64,000 bases of DNA from the NCBI RefSeq assembly GCF_017916325.1, contig NC_090141.1, positions 202,001 to 266,000 of the forward strand, in the 5' to 3' direction. The notes beneath the pieces were generated by a model. The model was given only the letters and a program-made list of their open reading frames with translations, was not told where the DNA came from and ran no database searches. Below are positions 30,573-40,229 of the stretch, in pieces (within the stretch, counting starts at the first letter, position 1; each line of letters starts with the position of its first letter). Made by a program: the position numbers and the translations under genes. The DNA comes from Leishmania martiniquensis. Its lineage: Eukaryota > Euglenozoa > Kinetoplastea > Trypanosomatida > Trypanosomatidae.

Positions 30573-31221
30573 CCCTCGCATCGGTATGAGCATTAGTAAG
30601 CGCTGACGCGTGTTCTCATGACTTGCGTCAGAGAGCGACGAGAACGCCGTTGGCGTTTACGCGCACCGGTGCCATGGGCACACACCACGAGCGCCATCAG
30701 TGGGTGCCAACAGGGGGAGGCGGCAGCGCGAGAACTGCCACCAGAATAGTCAACGGAGGCTGCGGTAGTGGCCGAGCCAGCGAAGGTGTGACTACCGTGG
30801 TCAGCGGCACCGGGAGCGCATCTCTGCTACCAGCCAAGACGACGGCGACGCTACCCGCTTCTGTGCTAGCGACGGATTCATGACTTGGTGGCCACGCAGG
30901 GAGTGCCAATGACAATAGAAGCCGCTGCTGTTAGAGGTGCGCACGGGGCCATTGCTGTTCTTCGACTTCGTGGCACGGACGCTCGGCGTCACATCCATTC
31001 ATCTCGAAGAAGCGAGAAAAAGACCGAAGAGCACAGGCGAGTAGCTCATGAGCCGGAGCTCCAGCACGTCCCCTTCCCTCCCCCCTCCCCCCTTCTCTGT
31101 CTCTTTACGCTCCGCATAGGAATGAGGAAGGGTACGGTCGTTGCCGAGGGGGTGGTGGTGATGGTGGTGGGGGAAAAGGGCGGCGGGAGAGGATCGAGCG
31201 AGAGGGAGAGGCGGATAGGGG

Positions 31222-31248
31222 GGCGATCGGGGGTAGAGCCCCCTCGCC
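31222..31248 (+). other. GC-rich hairpin in intergenic region
   Basis: The left arm GGCGA-(TC)-GGGGG at 31222-31233 pairs with CCCCC-TCGCC at 31239-31248 around a 5-base TAGAG loop, with a 2-base bulge on the left arm. It would fold as a stable stem in RNA from the + strand. Function is unknown. Confidence 0.45.
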
Positions 31249-32923
31249 TCCGGGGCGCGCACAAGGTGGGCTTCGCAGGGCCCTCTGGCATCGTACAAAC
31301 GGTCCGCATGGACTGCCCGGCATCGCGCCGGTCGCCCGCTCCCTTCCGGCCCCACTCCACCGGTTGCTTGCCTTTGCCGTTACCGCTGGGTTCCCCCCCA
31401 CCTTTGCCCAATGTGTGTGCATCCATGCGTGCTCGCGCGGGCCCGGGACCTCTGTGCGCTTCCGGCGTCTTGGTCATCCCCGCCTGTGTGCCTCACCCAT
31501 GCTTGCTCTTCTCGACCTGTCGATAGCACTGTATCTTATGCCGCGTGGCGCCTGCCAGCCACGCATGCGCCAAGTCTTCCTCTCTGCTTCCCCTCCCCCT
31601 CCCCTTTTCTTCGCGCGTCTTTGATTGCTTCAGGGGTGGACGTATGACGGGTCGATCTGCTGGTGACGGGAGCGCTCTGACGGGCCATGTAAGGATTGTG
31701 CTGCATCGGGGCACCTTCTCGGGAGCGTCTCTTGCTCTCCTGCGAGCATCTCCGCGTCTGATTGCCTCTCCGCCACGCGCGCACTCTCTCTCTCTCCTTA
31801 CATGTCTTCATTCAGAAAGCGTATCGGGGCTCGCGATGTGTGAGTCCGTTGCCGTTATGTCTTCTCATGCGACTTCGCCTTCATGTGTCTCTCGCCTCCT
31901 CCCCCCTCTTGACACGCTGCGACAGCGACCTCGCGCGATTTCTATTCTGTTGGGAGGGGAGTGAGCGTGTCGGCTGCGCGCTGATGGCTTGACCGCTCGT
32001 GTAGGCTCCCCCCTCACGCGTACGGACGGCTGTGCGTTTGGCGCGTCCGCCACGTCCGCCACGCACTCTCTCTCGCCTCTTTTCGCATGTATTGCTCAGC
32101 TCGTTCCGTATGGATGCGGAGGCCCTCGTAGAAGGCACGCGCGGAGACACCGGCGTGAAGGGCTGACAGACCCCCCTCTGCGGTCACCCCTCCCCCTCTG
32201 CGCAGGCGCGGGGAGGAGGGTTGGAACGCGGGTGAAGGCGAGCCGGTCGCGGGGACGGGGGCGCAGACGATCCACGAGGGCGACAGAGGTATGTGGGGTG
32301 TTCAACGGGCGATCGCAAACGTGCCGCCCGGCCTCTCTGTTCCTCTTGCCTCATGCGCACGCTCTCTCATGCGCTCACCTCCCCGCTGCGTGCTGCGACT
32401 TCGCTGTCATGAGGCCGCCTATTCCGCCTTCCGTCTTCGCGCCGACACGGGGTGCGCGTGGACCTGCCTTGGCGCAGACGCGCCTGTGGGCTAGGTGTAC
32501 TCCCTTTCGCTGCAGGGGCCGCCCCCGCCCCGTCCGCCGTCTCCAAGTCTGTAGCACTTCGTCTTCCCACTTTCTCTCCACCTTCCCAACGCCGCCGAAC
32601 CCCGCGCACAATCGCCTCCGCACGAATTGCAGAGACACGTCGCACACACGCGCACACACACACGCACACTAACGCACACGAGTGCACATAGACGGCAAAA
32701 GAGCGACGAAAAGGAAATCAGCAGACGTAAGCGCCCCTCTCCGCACACACGCACACGCACACCTTCAGGCGCACGCATCTCTCTTCCTCTCCCTCGCCTC
32801 CGCCTGCGGCACCAACTGCGCACGCTCTGCACTCATTGCACTCTTCATCGTCCCTACCTCGACGCCGCCTCCGCTTCCCACATTCGGGTCATCGAAGTTG
32901 CCGCCAGGAGCGGAAAGACTGGA

Positions 32924-32938
32924 AGGGTTAGGGTTAGG
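32924..32938 (+). repeat. Short interstitial telomere-like repeat
   Basis: The 15-base string AGGGTTAGGGTTAGG contains about two and a half copies of the TTAGGG unit used at trypanosomatid telomeres. It lies inside an intergenic region, not at a chromosome end. Confidence 0.6.
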
Positions 32939-33354
32939 CAAGGGACAGGACTGTGCACAGGGAGTGGGCGCGAGAGAGCGTGCGACGCGGCAGCGCCTGC
33001 GACTGGTTCGCCCTCACGCACAGAAGAGACGCACACCTGCACGAGGGAGAGGGGGGAGGGAGGGTGGGGTCGAGCGAGTGTGTGTGTGTGCGCCCATAAA
33101 CTCTTTGCGTTGCACTCACCTCATCTCAACTGCTCTTCGGTGCCCGTGTCTCCGTGAGCATCGATAAGCACTAATACAGCTCCGTACGTAAGGACATTAA
33201 CGCAAAGGCCACGCATCCTCACCGCGCATCTCTATCCTCGTCAGTGCTGCTGCTGCTGCTGCCGTTGCTACATTCCCCCAGGAGAGCCTCCTCACGCCTC
33301 ACCGCCTCGTCGTCCCCTCGTCCCGCGGTGAGAGCGAGCGCCCTGCGCCTCCCC

Positions 33355-33402
33355 CTCCTCCTCCTCCTCTCTTCTCTTTCCCATTTTTTCTTTTTGCTGC
33401 AG
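33355..33402 (+). promoter_or_regulatory. Strong trans-splice acceptor for gene 8
   Basis: A long pyrimidine tract with a T-rich end finishes in GCTGCAG with AG at 33401-33402. No ATG occurs between it and 33586, which fixes the start of gene 8. Confidence 0.65.
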
Positions 33403-33585
33403 CAAAGTTTAACAGGGGCGCCTACGCGAACGAGAAAGCGAGCGGACAAAAACAACCCTTGTCACCCTCCCCGCACCCGCTCCTCTCATTGCCGCAATTG
33501 GCGCCGCGGCTCTTGCCATCATCGCGGTCGTCACTGCCGCGTGCGTGTGGGCTCTTCAGCATTCGTATCTGCGACGTTGGGGAAA

Positions 33586-36500
33586 ATGGGCGGCGTCTGC
33601 TCCCGTTCCAAAACGAAAAGCGTAAAGCGTGGCGAGGACGGTGCCACTGGTGCGGGTGCCAGTAACAATATCGCCAGCTCGCTCAAGGCACCGAATGCCG
33701 GTACCGCGTCGATCGCGAGCTTCAATTCGCGCCGCCCCGACGCTGACGTTAACGGTGGCGGCGTCCGGGCCAATGTGTCGCGGCCACGGTTCAGCGACAG
33801 CGCCTCCACCGGCACCAGCAGCAGTGGGACCCGGAGCAGTAACACCAACACTCTCCTGAATGGGAACGACACCTTCTTATCGATGGATTCGCCTTCGCGT
33901 GATAAGACGGCGAAGGCGGCGAGCGGCGTCGTCACCCCCACTAGCCCCGCCGCCGGCGCGGCCTCCGCGTGGCTGGGAAGTGGAGGGGCACGGCCAAGGC
34001 CCATGCAGGCGGGGCCAAGCTACGATACATACTTTCCCCCTAATCACGATGCAGGGATGAAGCTCGGAGCTGACAAGTACACCGGCGTTGGCGCGAGCCC
34101 CGCTTCACAGATCAACTCCTCTGGCCTGCAGAGCCTCGCCTCCTCGCCCTCCGAGAATACCGAGAGGGCCAGGCAGGGCGACCAAAGGCGGCGCCGCGGG
34201 ACCGTGCCACCGCGGTCGAACCCAATCATCTTAACGGACGACGACACTTCGATGGTGGAGACAGCAAGCTCAGCCTTTGCCACACCGCGAGAGCTGCAGC
34301 GGACCTCAAGCAGCATCGCCGGCTTTCCTGACAGGTCCTCCATAGTGAGCGGCGGCAGCATGACGAGCCAGCGGCCGCACGGTTACAGCTACTACAACAG
34401 CAGCGCCGTAGGCGCTGAGTACTTCGCGATGCCCTCGTCTGCATCGCCCCCATTGAGCGCGACAGCGGCGCTGCTCACCCCTCCCACCGCCTCGACGAGC
34501 CCTAGCCAGAGGCGGCCAGCTCAGCAGCAGATACATCCTTTCTATCGCCGCCCATCCACCACCCGCACCCTCTCCGACGTGCTCGTGAGCCGGCAGATGC
34601 CGACGACGAGAAGCGCCGTCAGCGCAGGCACCCCACTGACTCGACAGAGCTCTATCGCAGGGTCGGATCGCTTCCAAACTTGTCGCAGCTACAACGAATT
34701 GAGCTCGTCAAGCATCGGCAACCTGCCTCTCGCCCCCTCACTAGGCGGCGTCGCGGATGTGGAGGCGCGCCTACTCTCTGACAGCTATTCGGCGAGCAAC
34801 GTAGGCGGAGCCTCTGCCATGGGGCGCTCCTTCCACACGTGCCGCAGCGCTGACACGCCTATGACCGATGCGTTACGGCTTTCGCCCCCTGCGGCCGTGA
34901 CCCAAGACTCTGCTTACCGGACCCCTCTCGCCCGAAGCCACAGCGGGGCGAGTGTCGCCGAGGCGCAGAACGCGTCGCTGCTGCAGGCACGCGCCACGTC
35001 ACAGACCCCACGCGGCACCGGGGCTCTCTTGCGGGCACCGAATGCAAAGCAGTTGTACCGGAAGCATCCGGCAGGTCTCCTCTCCAGCTGCGGAGCCGCG
35101 CCCGCGTCGGAGGGCTTCTCGGTGCCGCCGAGCGCAAGCAACGTGTTTCTTGACCTGCCCTCCGCTCCTGCATCGGCTGCCGTGAGCACGAGCCGCCACA
35201 GCACCACCACCACCATCCCCTTCGCCACCGGCAGCCATGGCGCAGAAAAGAGAAGAGGTAGGGGAAAGGCACGCACGGCGGCCTCTGCAGCGTCGCACCA
35301 CTGGCGCTCCTTCGGCGAGGCAGCGGCGCCATTGTCGGCGCGGTCCCTATCAAAGTCTTCGGACTTCAGCTCAGCGCCATCGTTGACAGACACACCGACG
35401 CCGACGAAGACGGGAGTGCCGACGGAGCGGCAGGTGAGTAACACGTCTGCTGCGGCTGGACCGATGGGCGCCAATCACGGCAGCAGCGACAGAAAAGCAA
35501 CGTGGCGGAGGAAGCCGTACGCTGCGCGCGATGATTTCCCACCCGACCCGAATGTGCCGCCTCCGGCGACGCTCGCGATGGCGGCTGCCGCGACGATACC
35601 GCCGCTGCGAGTCGCTGAGAGCACCAGTGAGCGGACCCCTAACCAGGACATGAAGGCAGTCATTCTATCGCCAACCAAGAGTAAAGCGCACGATGACGAC
35701 TCTGCAGCCGCGCCTGAGGGACGAGCGACGCAGGCGTACACTGAGCCTTCGCTGCCCTCTTCAGATGCTGTTGCTGCTGCGCATGGCGGCAGTGCGGCGA
35801 TGCCAGCCACCTCGTCCTCTTCGAGCGAGCACTCTTTTTCGGTTGTCTTGTCGGGCCGGCGTGACTACGACGCGGCGGAGGCGTCACGCGGCTCGTTGGC
35901 AGTGCCTCCGCCGCCACAACGGCCGAGGAGACAGAGCGGCTCTCGAAGACTGCGACGCTCCTCCCTTGGTGCAGGCGGTGGGGCTCCGAGTGCGGGGCCG
36001 CGGAGGAACTCTGCCTCCCTGGGTAAAGCCGCGGGGCGCGAAGGGGATGCAGGCCGAGCTGTAGCTGCTACGCCGGCCGTGGGTGCCGGCGGTGGGGCTC
36101 GTGCCAGGGCGATGTCGGTGTCAGCGCCGGCACCGCTCATGACAAACCGAAGGCCTTGGGTGCCGAACGGTAGGAGGGTAGCGACCACCCCCTCCCGCCA
36201 TGACCTAAAGCGCAGCGAGCCCATCACGAAGCGAGCTGTCAACGCAACCAGGACATCTGGTGAAGCCAGTCGTCGTTCGTCCCTGGACCGCCCCAGCTCA
36301 ATGCTAAACAAGAGCAGGGGCCGCGCCCTCGCCTTCAAGACCTCAGGGCGCGCAGGGGCCAGTGCGCTGTCGGCCTCTGCGCCAACGGTTGCCGCTCCTC
36401 GTCACTCCCCTGGCAGCGTTAGTGGGCTCCGCCTCGAAGGAAAGAAGCGGCGGCAGCAGGCGCCGACGTCGAGCTCCGTCTCACTCTCGTCGGCTCCCGG

Positions 36501-37353
36501 TGCGCGCAAGCCAAGAGCGAAGCGAGCAGCAGGAGCAGCCGCAGCAGCAGCAGCGGGTGGCGGTGAACCGCTGGACACCGATAAGGAGGAGTCCGTCGTC
36601 GAGTACGCCCTCTTTAGTGGCGATGTAATGGAGGGTGAGGTGGCAGGGGCGGAGGCCGCGCGCAGTGCCGGTGACGACAGCGGCAGCGCTCTGCAGGAGG
36701 CACCAGCGGCCTCTGCTGCACTGCCGAAGCCACCGCGGCAGTGTGGGAGCGAGGCGGAGGACGCCGCTCAAACCCACCCTGCTGACTTCCGAGCCTTGAC
36801 GGAGACCTCCATCGCCGCGACCAACACATCTTCGGAGGAGAGCGTCTTCCTGCCGCTGCACGCGGAGGCGCAGTTGGCGGCGCCGCTCAGCAGCTCCGCC
36901 ACCGGGCTGCAGAGGGCTGGCGACAGCCATTCGCACCCTTGGATCTCGAGCGAAGGGGAAGGCGAGAGGGATGCGCCGGGCGCGGACAAGAGCTCTGAGG
37001 ATGACCGCGCTGCGGTTGCCGCCGGCTTTGCGAGAGCCGTGGAGCACGAGGCGGTGCCCTCTAGCGATGGCGACGAGCGCGGTCCTGTCTCCGTCTCCAC
37101 AACTTCTGGAGAGGAGACGGCGACAGCATCGAGTAGCGCTGAATGGAGCAATGCCAGATCACCGGCCGCGAAGTACGGGAGGACATCAGCGCCGGAGAAG
37201 GAGGACGCAGTACACACGGGGCTCGTTGCGAGCACTCGAGACCTCACGAGTGAGGTGGCTGAGGAGCGCGCAGCGCCAGATTTGCGCAGCCGATCGTCTT
37301 CATCCGCGTCCGGCCCGTACGCTTCAGAGGTGCAGATGGCAACACCTCGATGA
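33586..37353 (+). CDS. Predicted N-myristoylated/palmitoylated large hypothetical protein (MGGVCS)
   Basis: Predicted 1255 residues. I do not recognise the family. The N-terminus MGGVCSRSKTKSVKR fits dual acylation: myristate on G2, palmitate on C5, S6 in the canonical position, and a basic patch after it. The remainder is Ser/Ala/Pro/Thr-rich and probably disordered. A short motif recurs as FQTCRS at 363-368 and FHTCRS at 416-421, within a Ser-rich region of similar spacing, suggesting a degenerate internal repeat. Basic Ser/Arg-rich stretches lie at ~770-890 (LRRSSLG type, possible kinase sites), Ala runs near 980, and the last ~250 residues are acidic. There are no catalytic motifs. The start is the first ATG after a very strong acceptor, in agreement with the acylation motif. 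Likely a membrane-attached scaffold; this is inference. Confidence 0.82.
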   Translation: MGGVCSRSKTKSVKRGEDGATGAGASNNIASSLKAPNAGTASIASFNSRRPDADVNGGGVRANVSRPRFSDSASTGTSSSGTRSSNTNTLLNGNDTFLSMDSPSRDKTAKAASGVVTPTSPAAGAASAWLGSGGARPRPMQAGPSYDTYFPPNHDAGMKLGADKYTGVGASPASQINSSGLQSLASSPSENTERARQGDQRRRRGTVPPRSNPIILTDDDTSMVETASSAFATPRELQRTSSSIAGFPDRSSIVSGGSMTSQRPHGYSYYNSSAVGAEYFAMPSSASPPLSATAALLTPPTASTSPSQRRPAQQQIHPFYRRPSTTRTLSDVLVSRQMPTTRSAVSAGTPLTRQSSIAGSDRFQTCRSYNELSSSSIGNLPLAPSLGGVADVEARLLSDSYSASNVGGASAMGRSFHTCRSADTPMTDALRLSPPAAVTQDSAYRTPLARSHSGASVAEAQNASLLQARATSQTPRGTGALLRAPNAKQLYRKHPAGLLSSCGAAPASEGFSVPPSASNVFLDLPSAPASAAVSTSRHSTTTTIPFATGSHGAEKRRGRGKARTAASAASHHWRSFGEAAAPLSARSLSKSSDFSSAPSLTDTPTPTKTGVPTERQVSNTSAAAGPMGANHGSSDRKATWRRKPYAARDDFPPDPNVPPPATLAMAAAATIPPLRVAESTSERTPNQDMKAVILSPTKSKAHDDDSAAAPEGRATQAYTEPSLPSSDAVAAAHGGSAAMPATSSSSSEHSFSVVLSGRRDYDAAEASRGSLAVPPPPQRPRRQSGSRRLRRSSLGAGGGAPSAGPRRNSASLGKAAGREGDAGRAVAATPAVGAGGGARARAMSVSAPAPLMTNRRPWVPNGRRVATTPSRHDLKRSEPITKRAVNATRTSGEASRRSSLDRPSSMLNKSRGRALAFKTSGRAGASALSASAPTVAAPRHSPGSVSGLRLEGKKRRQQAPTSSSVSLSSAPGARKPRAKRAAGAAAAAAAGGGEPLDTDKEESVVEYALFSGDVMEGEVAGAEAARSAGDDSGSALQEAPAASAALPKPPRQCGSEAEDAAQTHPADFRALTETSIAATNTSSEESVFLPLHAEAQLAAPLSSSATGLQRAGDSHSHPWISSEGEGERDAPGADKSSEDDRAAVAAGFARAVEHEAVPSSDGDERGPVSVSTTSGEETATASSSAEWSNARSPAAKYGRTSAPEKEDAVHTGLVASTRDLTSEVAEERAAPDLRSRSSSSASGPYASEVQMATPR

Positions 37354-38854
37354 TGATGCGTCGCCCACCCTTCTCTGCACGACAGTGATGAGTGGCTGCT
37401 GCTTCGGCTGTGCACCTCGGGAGTGCGGCAGCGCGGTGACGTCGCGCGTGGAGAAGCACGCGTCTTCTTCGTCTACTCCCCCCGGACTGTGCGCGTGTGT
37501 GCAGATGTGTCTGCGCGTGTGTGTCCGCCTCCTCCCTCCCCTCCCCTCCCGGTCTTGCCTCTGTGGATGCGTCCGCCCGCTTGCCTCTCCGCTTTACCAC
37601 CCACCAACTCATCCGTCCTTCCTCCCTCACACACTCGGTCGCTCGCTGGGGTGGGGTGGTGGTGGCGGCGTCTTCTGCTCCCCGATGCAGAAGCGGCGGG
37701 CGGCGCTGATGCTTCCCCGCGTGCGCGTCACTTTCCCCTCTCTTCCCGTCGCGCCTCTCCTGTCTCTCTCTGTCTGTATGATGCGTGCGTGTCTGTGTGT
37801 CTGTGTGTGTGTGTGCTACAGTGGCGTTGAGGGCATTGAGGTCGACCGTCTCTCGTGCCGTTGGTCTTTGCCCGCTCAAAGCGCGTCCCCTTTCCTGAGA
37901 GGCGCCCTCACCCCCTCTCCCGCTGGATGCGTTCATGGGCTCTGCCGAGCCGACATGGACAGGGGAGAGGAGCTCTTGGACCGCACCCCCACCAGCCGTT
38001 TTCCCTCGCACACAGGCACAGACTTATATATACCGGCATTTTCGCCACCATCACGGCCATGCTGCGGATGGCGACGATGACGGCGATGGTGCGCTACCCT
38101 TTTTGCTGTCTGTTCGCTTACCTTTTCGGTTTACCTCCCCTCCCCTCCCCCCTCCCCCCAATTCTGTCTGCCTCCACATTGGTGCTTCCGGATGACGGAG
38201 AGGGCGGAGGAAGCCCCTGTCCCTGCCGCCCGCTCACTCGCTCTGATTATCTGTCTGTCTGTCTAACTGTATATCGAGTGTGCACCCGGCTCTCCACGTG
38301 GATACGTCGAAACTGTTCACACAGAACAGAAAGCGACGTCGAATTCGTAAGAACTCTTCCGAAGTATGCGAACAGTATGGCACGTGCGCACCCACTGTGT
38401 GCGTGAACATCCTTCTCTCTCTCTGTGCCTGTGCCTGTGTGTGTGTGTGTATGTGCCCGTCTTGCCCCAGACTGGACGTATCACCTGCTTGCTGTGTACC
38501 CCTCCGCGTACTCGACCATCGCCTCCCCTTCACCTCACCCCTTTTTCCCCACGCCGCTGTCTCCGTGCCCATGCGCCCTCCCGGCTCTCCTCAGTGGTCT
38601 CTTCCTCCTCTCGGGCGTCAGCAGTGCTTGCGAAGAGGTGAGGCTGCAGCGTCTCCGATCCTCCTCCCCTCCCCCTCTCTCTCTCCGCGCAGACGCGTGC
38701 CCTTGTCTTGCCATCTTCCCTTTCTTTCCATCAGCACGCGCCACTAACGCGAGCACCAACGCCATCCGCGCATCTGCAGCGAGGGCGCAGTCTCGCGGGG
38801 CTGATCACACCTCCTGCCAGTTGGCTTGAGGCTCTCTTCTCACCAAACTGTAAA
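37354..38854 (+). other. Intergenic/UTR region between genes 8 and 9
   Basis: No convincing gene in 1.5 kb. TG-rich stretches lie at 37485-37525 and 37785-37815, C/T tracts at 37530-37560, 38130-38160 and 38510-38560, and a TG run at 38430-38455. Acceptor candidates for gene 9 are AG at 38691-38692 and 38732-38733, each after a pyrimidine tract. Confidence 0.6.
38665..38733 (+). promoter_or_regulatory. Candidate trans-splice acceptors for gene 9
   Basis: Two pyrimidine tracts end in AG at 38691-38692 and 38732-38733. No ATG lies between the second and the start at 38855. Confidence 0.5.
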
Positions 38855-39592
38855 ATGGGCGCGGGGGGCTCTAAGGCGTCTTCCTCATCGTCCGCAGGGC
38901 TGTCTACCGCGACCGCGGCTGGTGACCACGGCGACACGGCCCACCGGGGGAGGGGTGCCGTGGGGGATGCCAGCGACGCGGACCTCGGCGCCAAGCCGGA
39001 CTCCTCGCTCAGCTCAGATGTCAGCACGCCCGAGGAGAACGCGGCGAAGCGCCGGGCCTACGCACATTTAACATCACCATACGCAAAGCGCCGGCCAGAA
39101 GCGTCGGCGAAGGGAAGGGGCGGTGGCGATGACGGCGATACTGTGGCAGGAGCGTCCTCTGCGGCTCAGACAAATCTCGTGGAGCAGATCTACAACGAGG
39201 ACTTCGACACCATCGACCACATCCAGTCTCTGCGCCTGCCGCCGATCGTGGCCCAGCAGCTAAGGAGTGCGGTGCGGGCCGAGGCGGAGCGGCGCTGTGC
39301 CGAGGCGGAGAAGACGATGGCGCGCTGTCTGCAAGACAAAATGTGGACCTCGTGGAAGTGCCAGAAAGAGCGCGACGGGTACTACCGCTGTGTTCAAGAC
39401 ACGGAGCAGCGCCATTTGCGGCCCGATCCGGCGGATCTCGACATGGTCGACATGCTCACATCCTTTCGATGGAAGTACAATCTCGGCGTCTTCCACGGTG
39501 AAATGGTGGGGCGCAACAACATCATGAAGGAGATTTGGCGGGAACACTACCCAGATCGAGAACTGCCGCATCCGTGGGTGAAGGACGCGTAG
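38855..39592 (+). CDS. Predicted N-myristoylated twin-CX9C (CHCH, Cmc1-like) protein
   Basis: Predicted 245 residues. The N-terminus MGAGGSKASSSSS fits N-myristoylation (G2, S6), without a Cys for palmitoylation. A disordered Ser/Ala/Gly stretch follows to ~110. The C-terminal part has C148-x9-C158-x10-C169-x9-C179, a twin CX9C helical hairpin that would carry two disulfides made by the intermembrane-space oxidative folding system. The sequence around the second pair, KCQKERDGYYRC, recalls Cmc1-type cytochrome oxidase assembly factors (KCRKEN-type). The combination of myristate and CHCH is known for the MICOS subunit CHCHD3/MIC19. Likely role: mitochondrial intermembrane space, in respiratory-chain assembly or cristae organisation (inference). 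The conserved tail after the hairpin (~195-245) is rich in aromatic and charged residues. The start is fixed by the motif and by the lack of earlier ATG codons. Confidence 0.85.
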   Translation: MGAGGSKASSSSSAGLSTATAAGDHGDTAHRGRGAVGDASDADLGAKPDSSLSSDVSTPEENAAKRRAYAHLTSPYAKRRPEASAKGRGGGDDGDTVAGASSAAQTNLVEQIYNEDFDTIDHIQSLRLPPIVAQQLRSAVRAEAERRCAEAEKTMARCLQDKMWTSWKCQKERDGYYRCVQDTEQRHLRPDPADLDMVDMLTSFRWKYNLGVFHGEMVGRNNIMKEIWREHYPDRELPHPWVKDA

Positions 39593-40225
39593 TCCGGAGG
39601 AGGTGCACACGGGGCGGGCCCCCTCTCCCTCCCTCCGCACCCGCTACCGCCGTGGTGGTCCGGAAGAGAGGAAAGGGAAGCGCGCGCACACACACACACG
39701 CCGTCTCGGTCTCGCTCTCTCTCACATAAACGCACGGCCACACGCGCAGTGCAGACGCGCGTTCGCGTGTCGCTCCTCTTCACTGGCCGTTTTCAATTTC
39801 TGTACGTTGTCTCTGAGTGACCGGTAACGGTGACCGCCGGTGCGCACTCGAGATGCACAACCGCATGCACAGCTGAAACGTACGCGTAGTGTGTGCGTGT
39901 GTGTCGGTGGGCTATTCCGCGTTCTCATGCACTCTCCTCCGTGTCTGCTCTCCGTGCCCCAGTGTGCGGCACGTGAGCCGCCCTCGCATCCTCTTTTTCG
40001 CCAGCTACCGCCCCTTTTCTTTTTGTTACCCGCACTTGTCGTCCCTCCGCCCCCCCCCCCCACACACGCACATACAATTTCGCACGCACTGCACCGCTTT
40101 GAATGGGGGCTCCGCCTTATCAGCTGCGCATCGCCGCACTTCTGTTACGAGCTGTTGGGGACGCGTAGAATGGCGCGGACGTGTGCGCGCCTTTTCGGTC
40201 TTTCATTGCCCATCTGCCCTCACTT
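39593..40225 (+). other. Intergenic/UTR region between genes 9 and 10
   Basis: No convincing gene apart from a small upstream ORF at 40170-40229. A CA run lies at 39686-39700, a pyrimidine-rich stretch at 39985-40050, and a run of 12 C at 40050-40061 followed by CA repeats. Confidence 0.6.
40050..40061 (+). repeat. C12 homopolymer
   Basis: Twelve consecutive C bases at the end of a long pyrimidine tract, part of the probable splicing signal of the downstream gene. Length may vary between strains or be miscalled. Confidence 0.6.
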
Positions 40226-40229
40226 ATGA
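40170..40229 (+). other. Small upstream ORF overlapping the start of gene 10 (ATGA)
   Basis: An ATG at 40170 opens a 19-codon frame whose TGA (40227-40229) overlaps the ATG of the Ctf8-like gene (40226-40228). If the mature mRNA begins before 40170, ribosomes would have to bypass this uORF or reinitiate. If the splice site is the AG at 40167-40168, this ATG would be almost at the cap. Confidence 0.4.

Larger units (their letters stand above)
30573..33585 (+). other. Longest intergenic region (3.0 kb) between genes 7 and 8
   Basis: No ORF here starts with ATG and has protein-like composition. Contents: mixed-composition sequence 30573-31060; a purine-rich block 31140-31235 on the + strand; a GC-rich hairpin 31222-31248; pyrimidine blocks near 31580-31615 and 31785-31800; a telomere-like repeat at 32924-32938; CA/CG-rich runs near 32640-32690; and the strong acceptor of the next gene near 33402. 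It may hold a long 3' UTR, an unannotated non-coding RNA or a decayed element. Confidence 0.55.

Noticed and set aside
30674..30883. Short ATG-started frame (about 69 codons, MGTHHERHQ) after gene 7
   Set aside because: Gly/Ser/Thr-rich, no motif, likely chance within the 3' UTR.
31989..32672. 227-codon frame on the + strand in the 3-kb gap
   Set aside because: It does not begin with ATG and its translation is typical of pyrimidine tracts and CA repeats, with no protein-like domain.
38026..38034. TATA-like string in the gap before gene 9
   Set aside because: Protein genes in these organisms are transcribed polycistronically without TATA promoters; an isolated AT string is not evidence of a promoter.
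40050..40061. C12 run as possible assembly junction
   Set aside because: Homopolymeric pyrimidine tracts are normal in splicing regions here, and the sequence is coherent on both sides.
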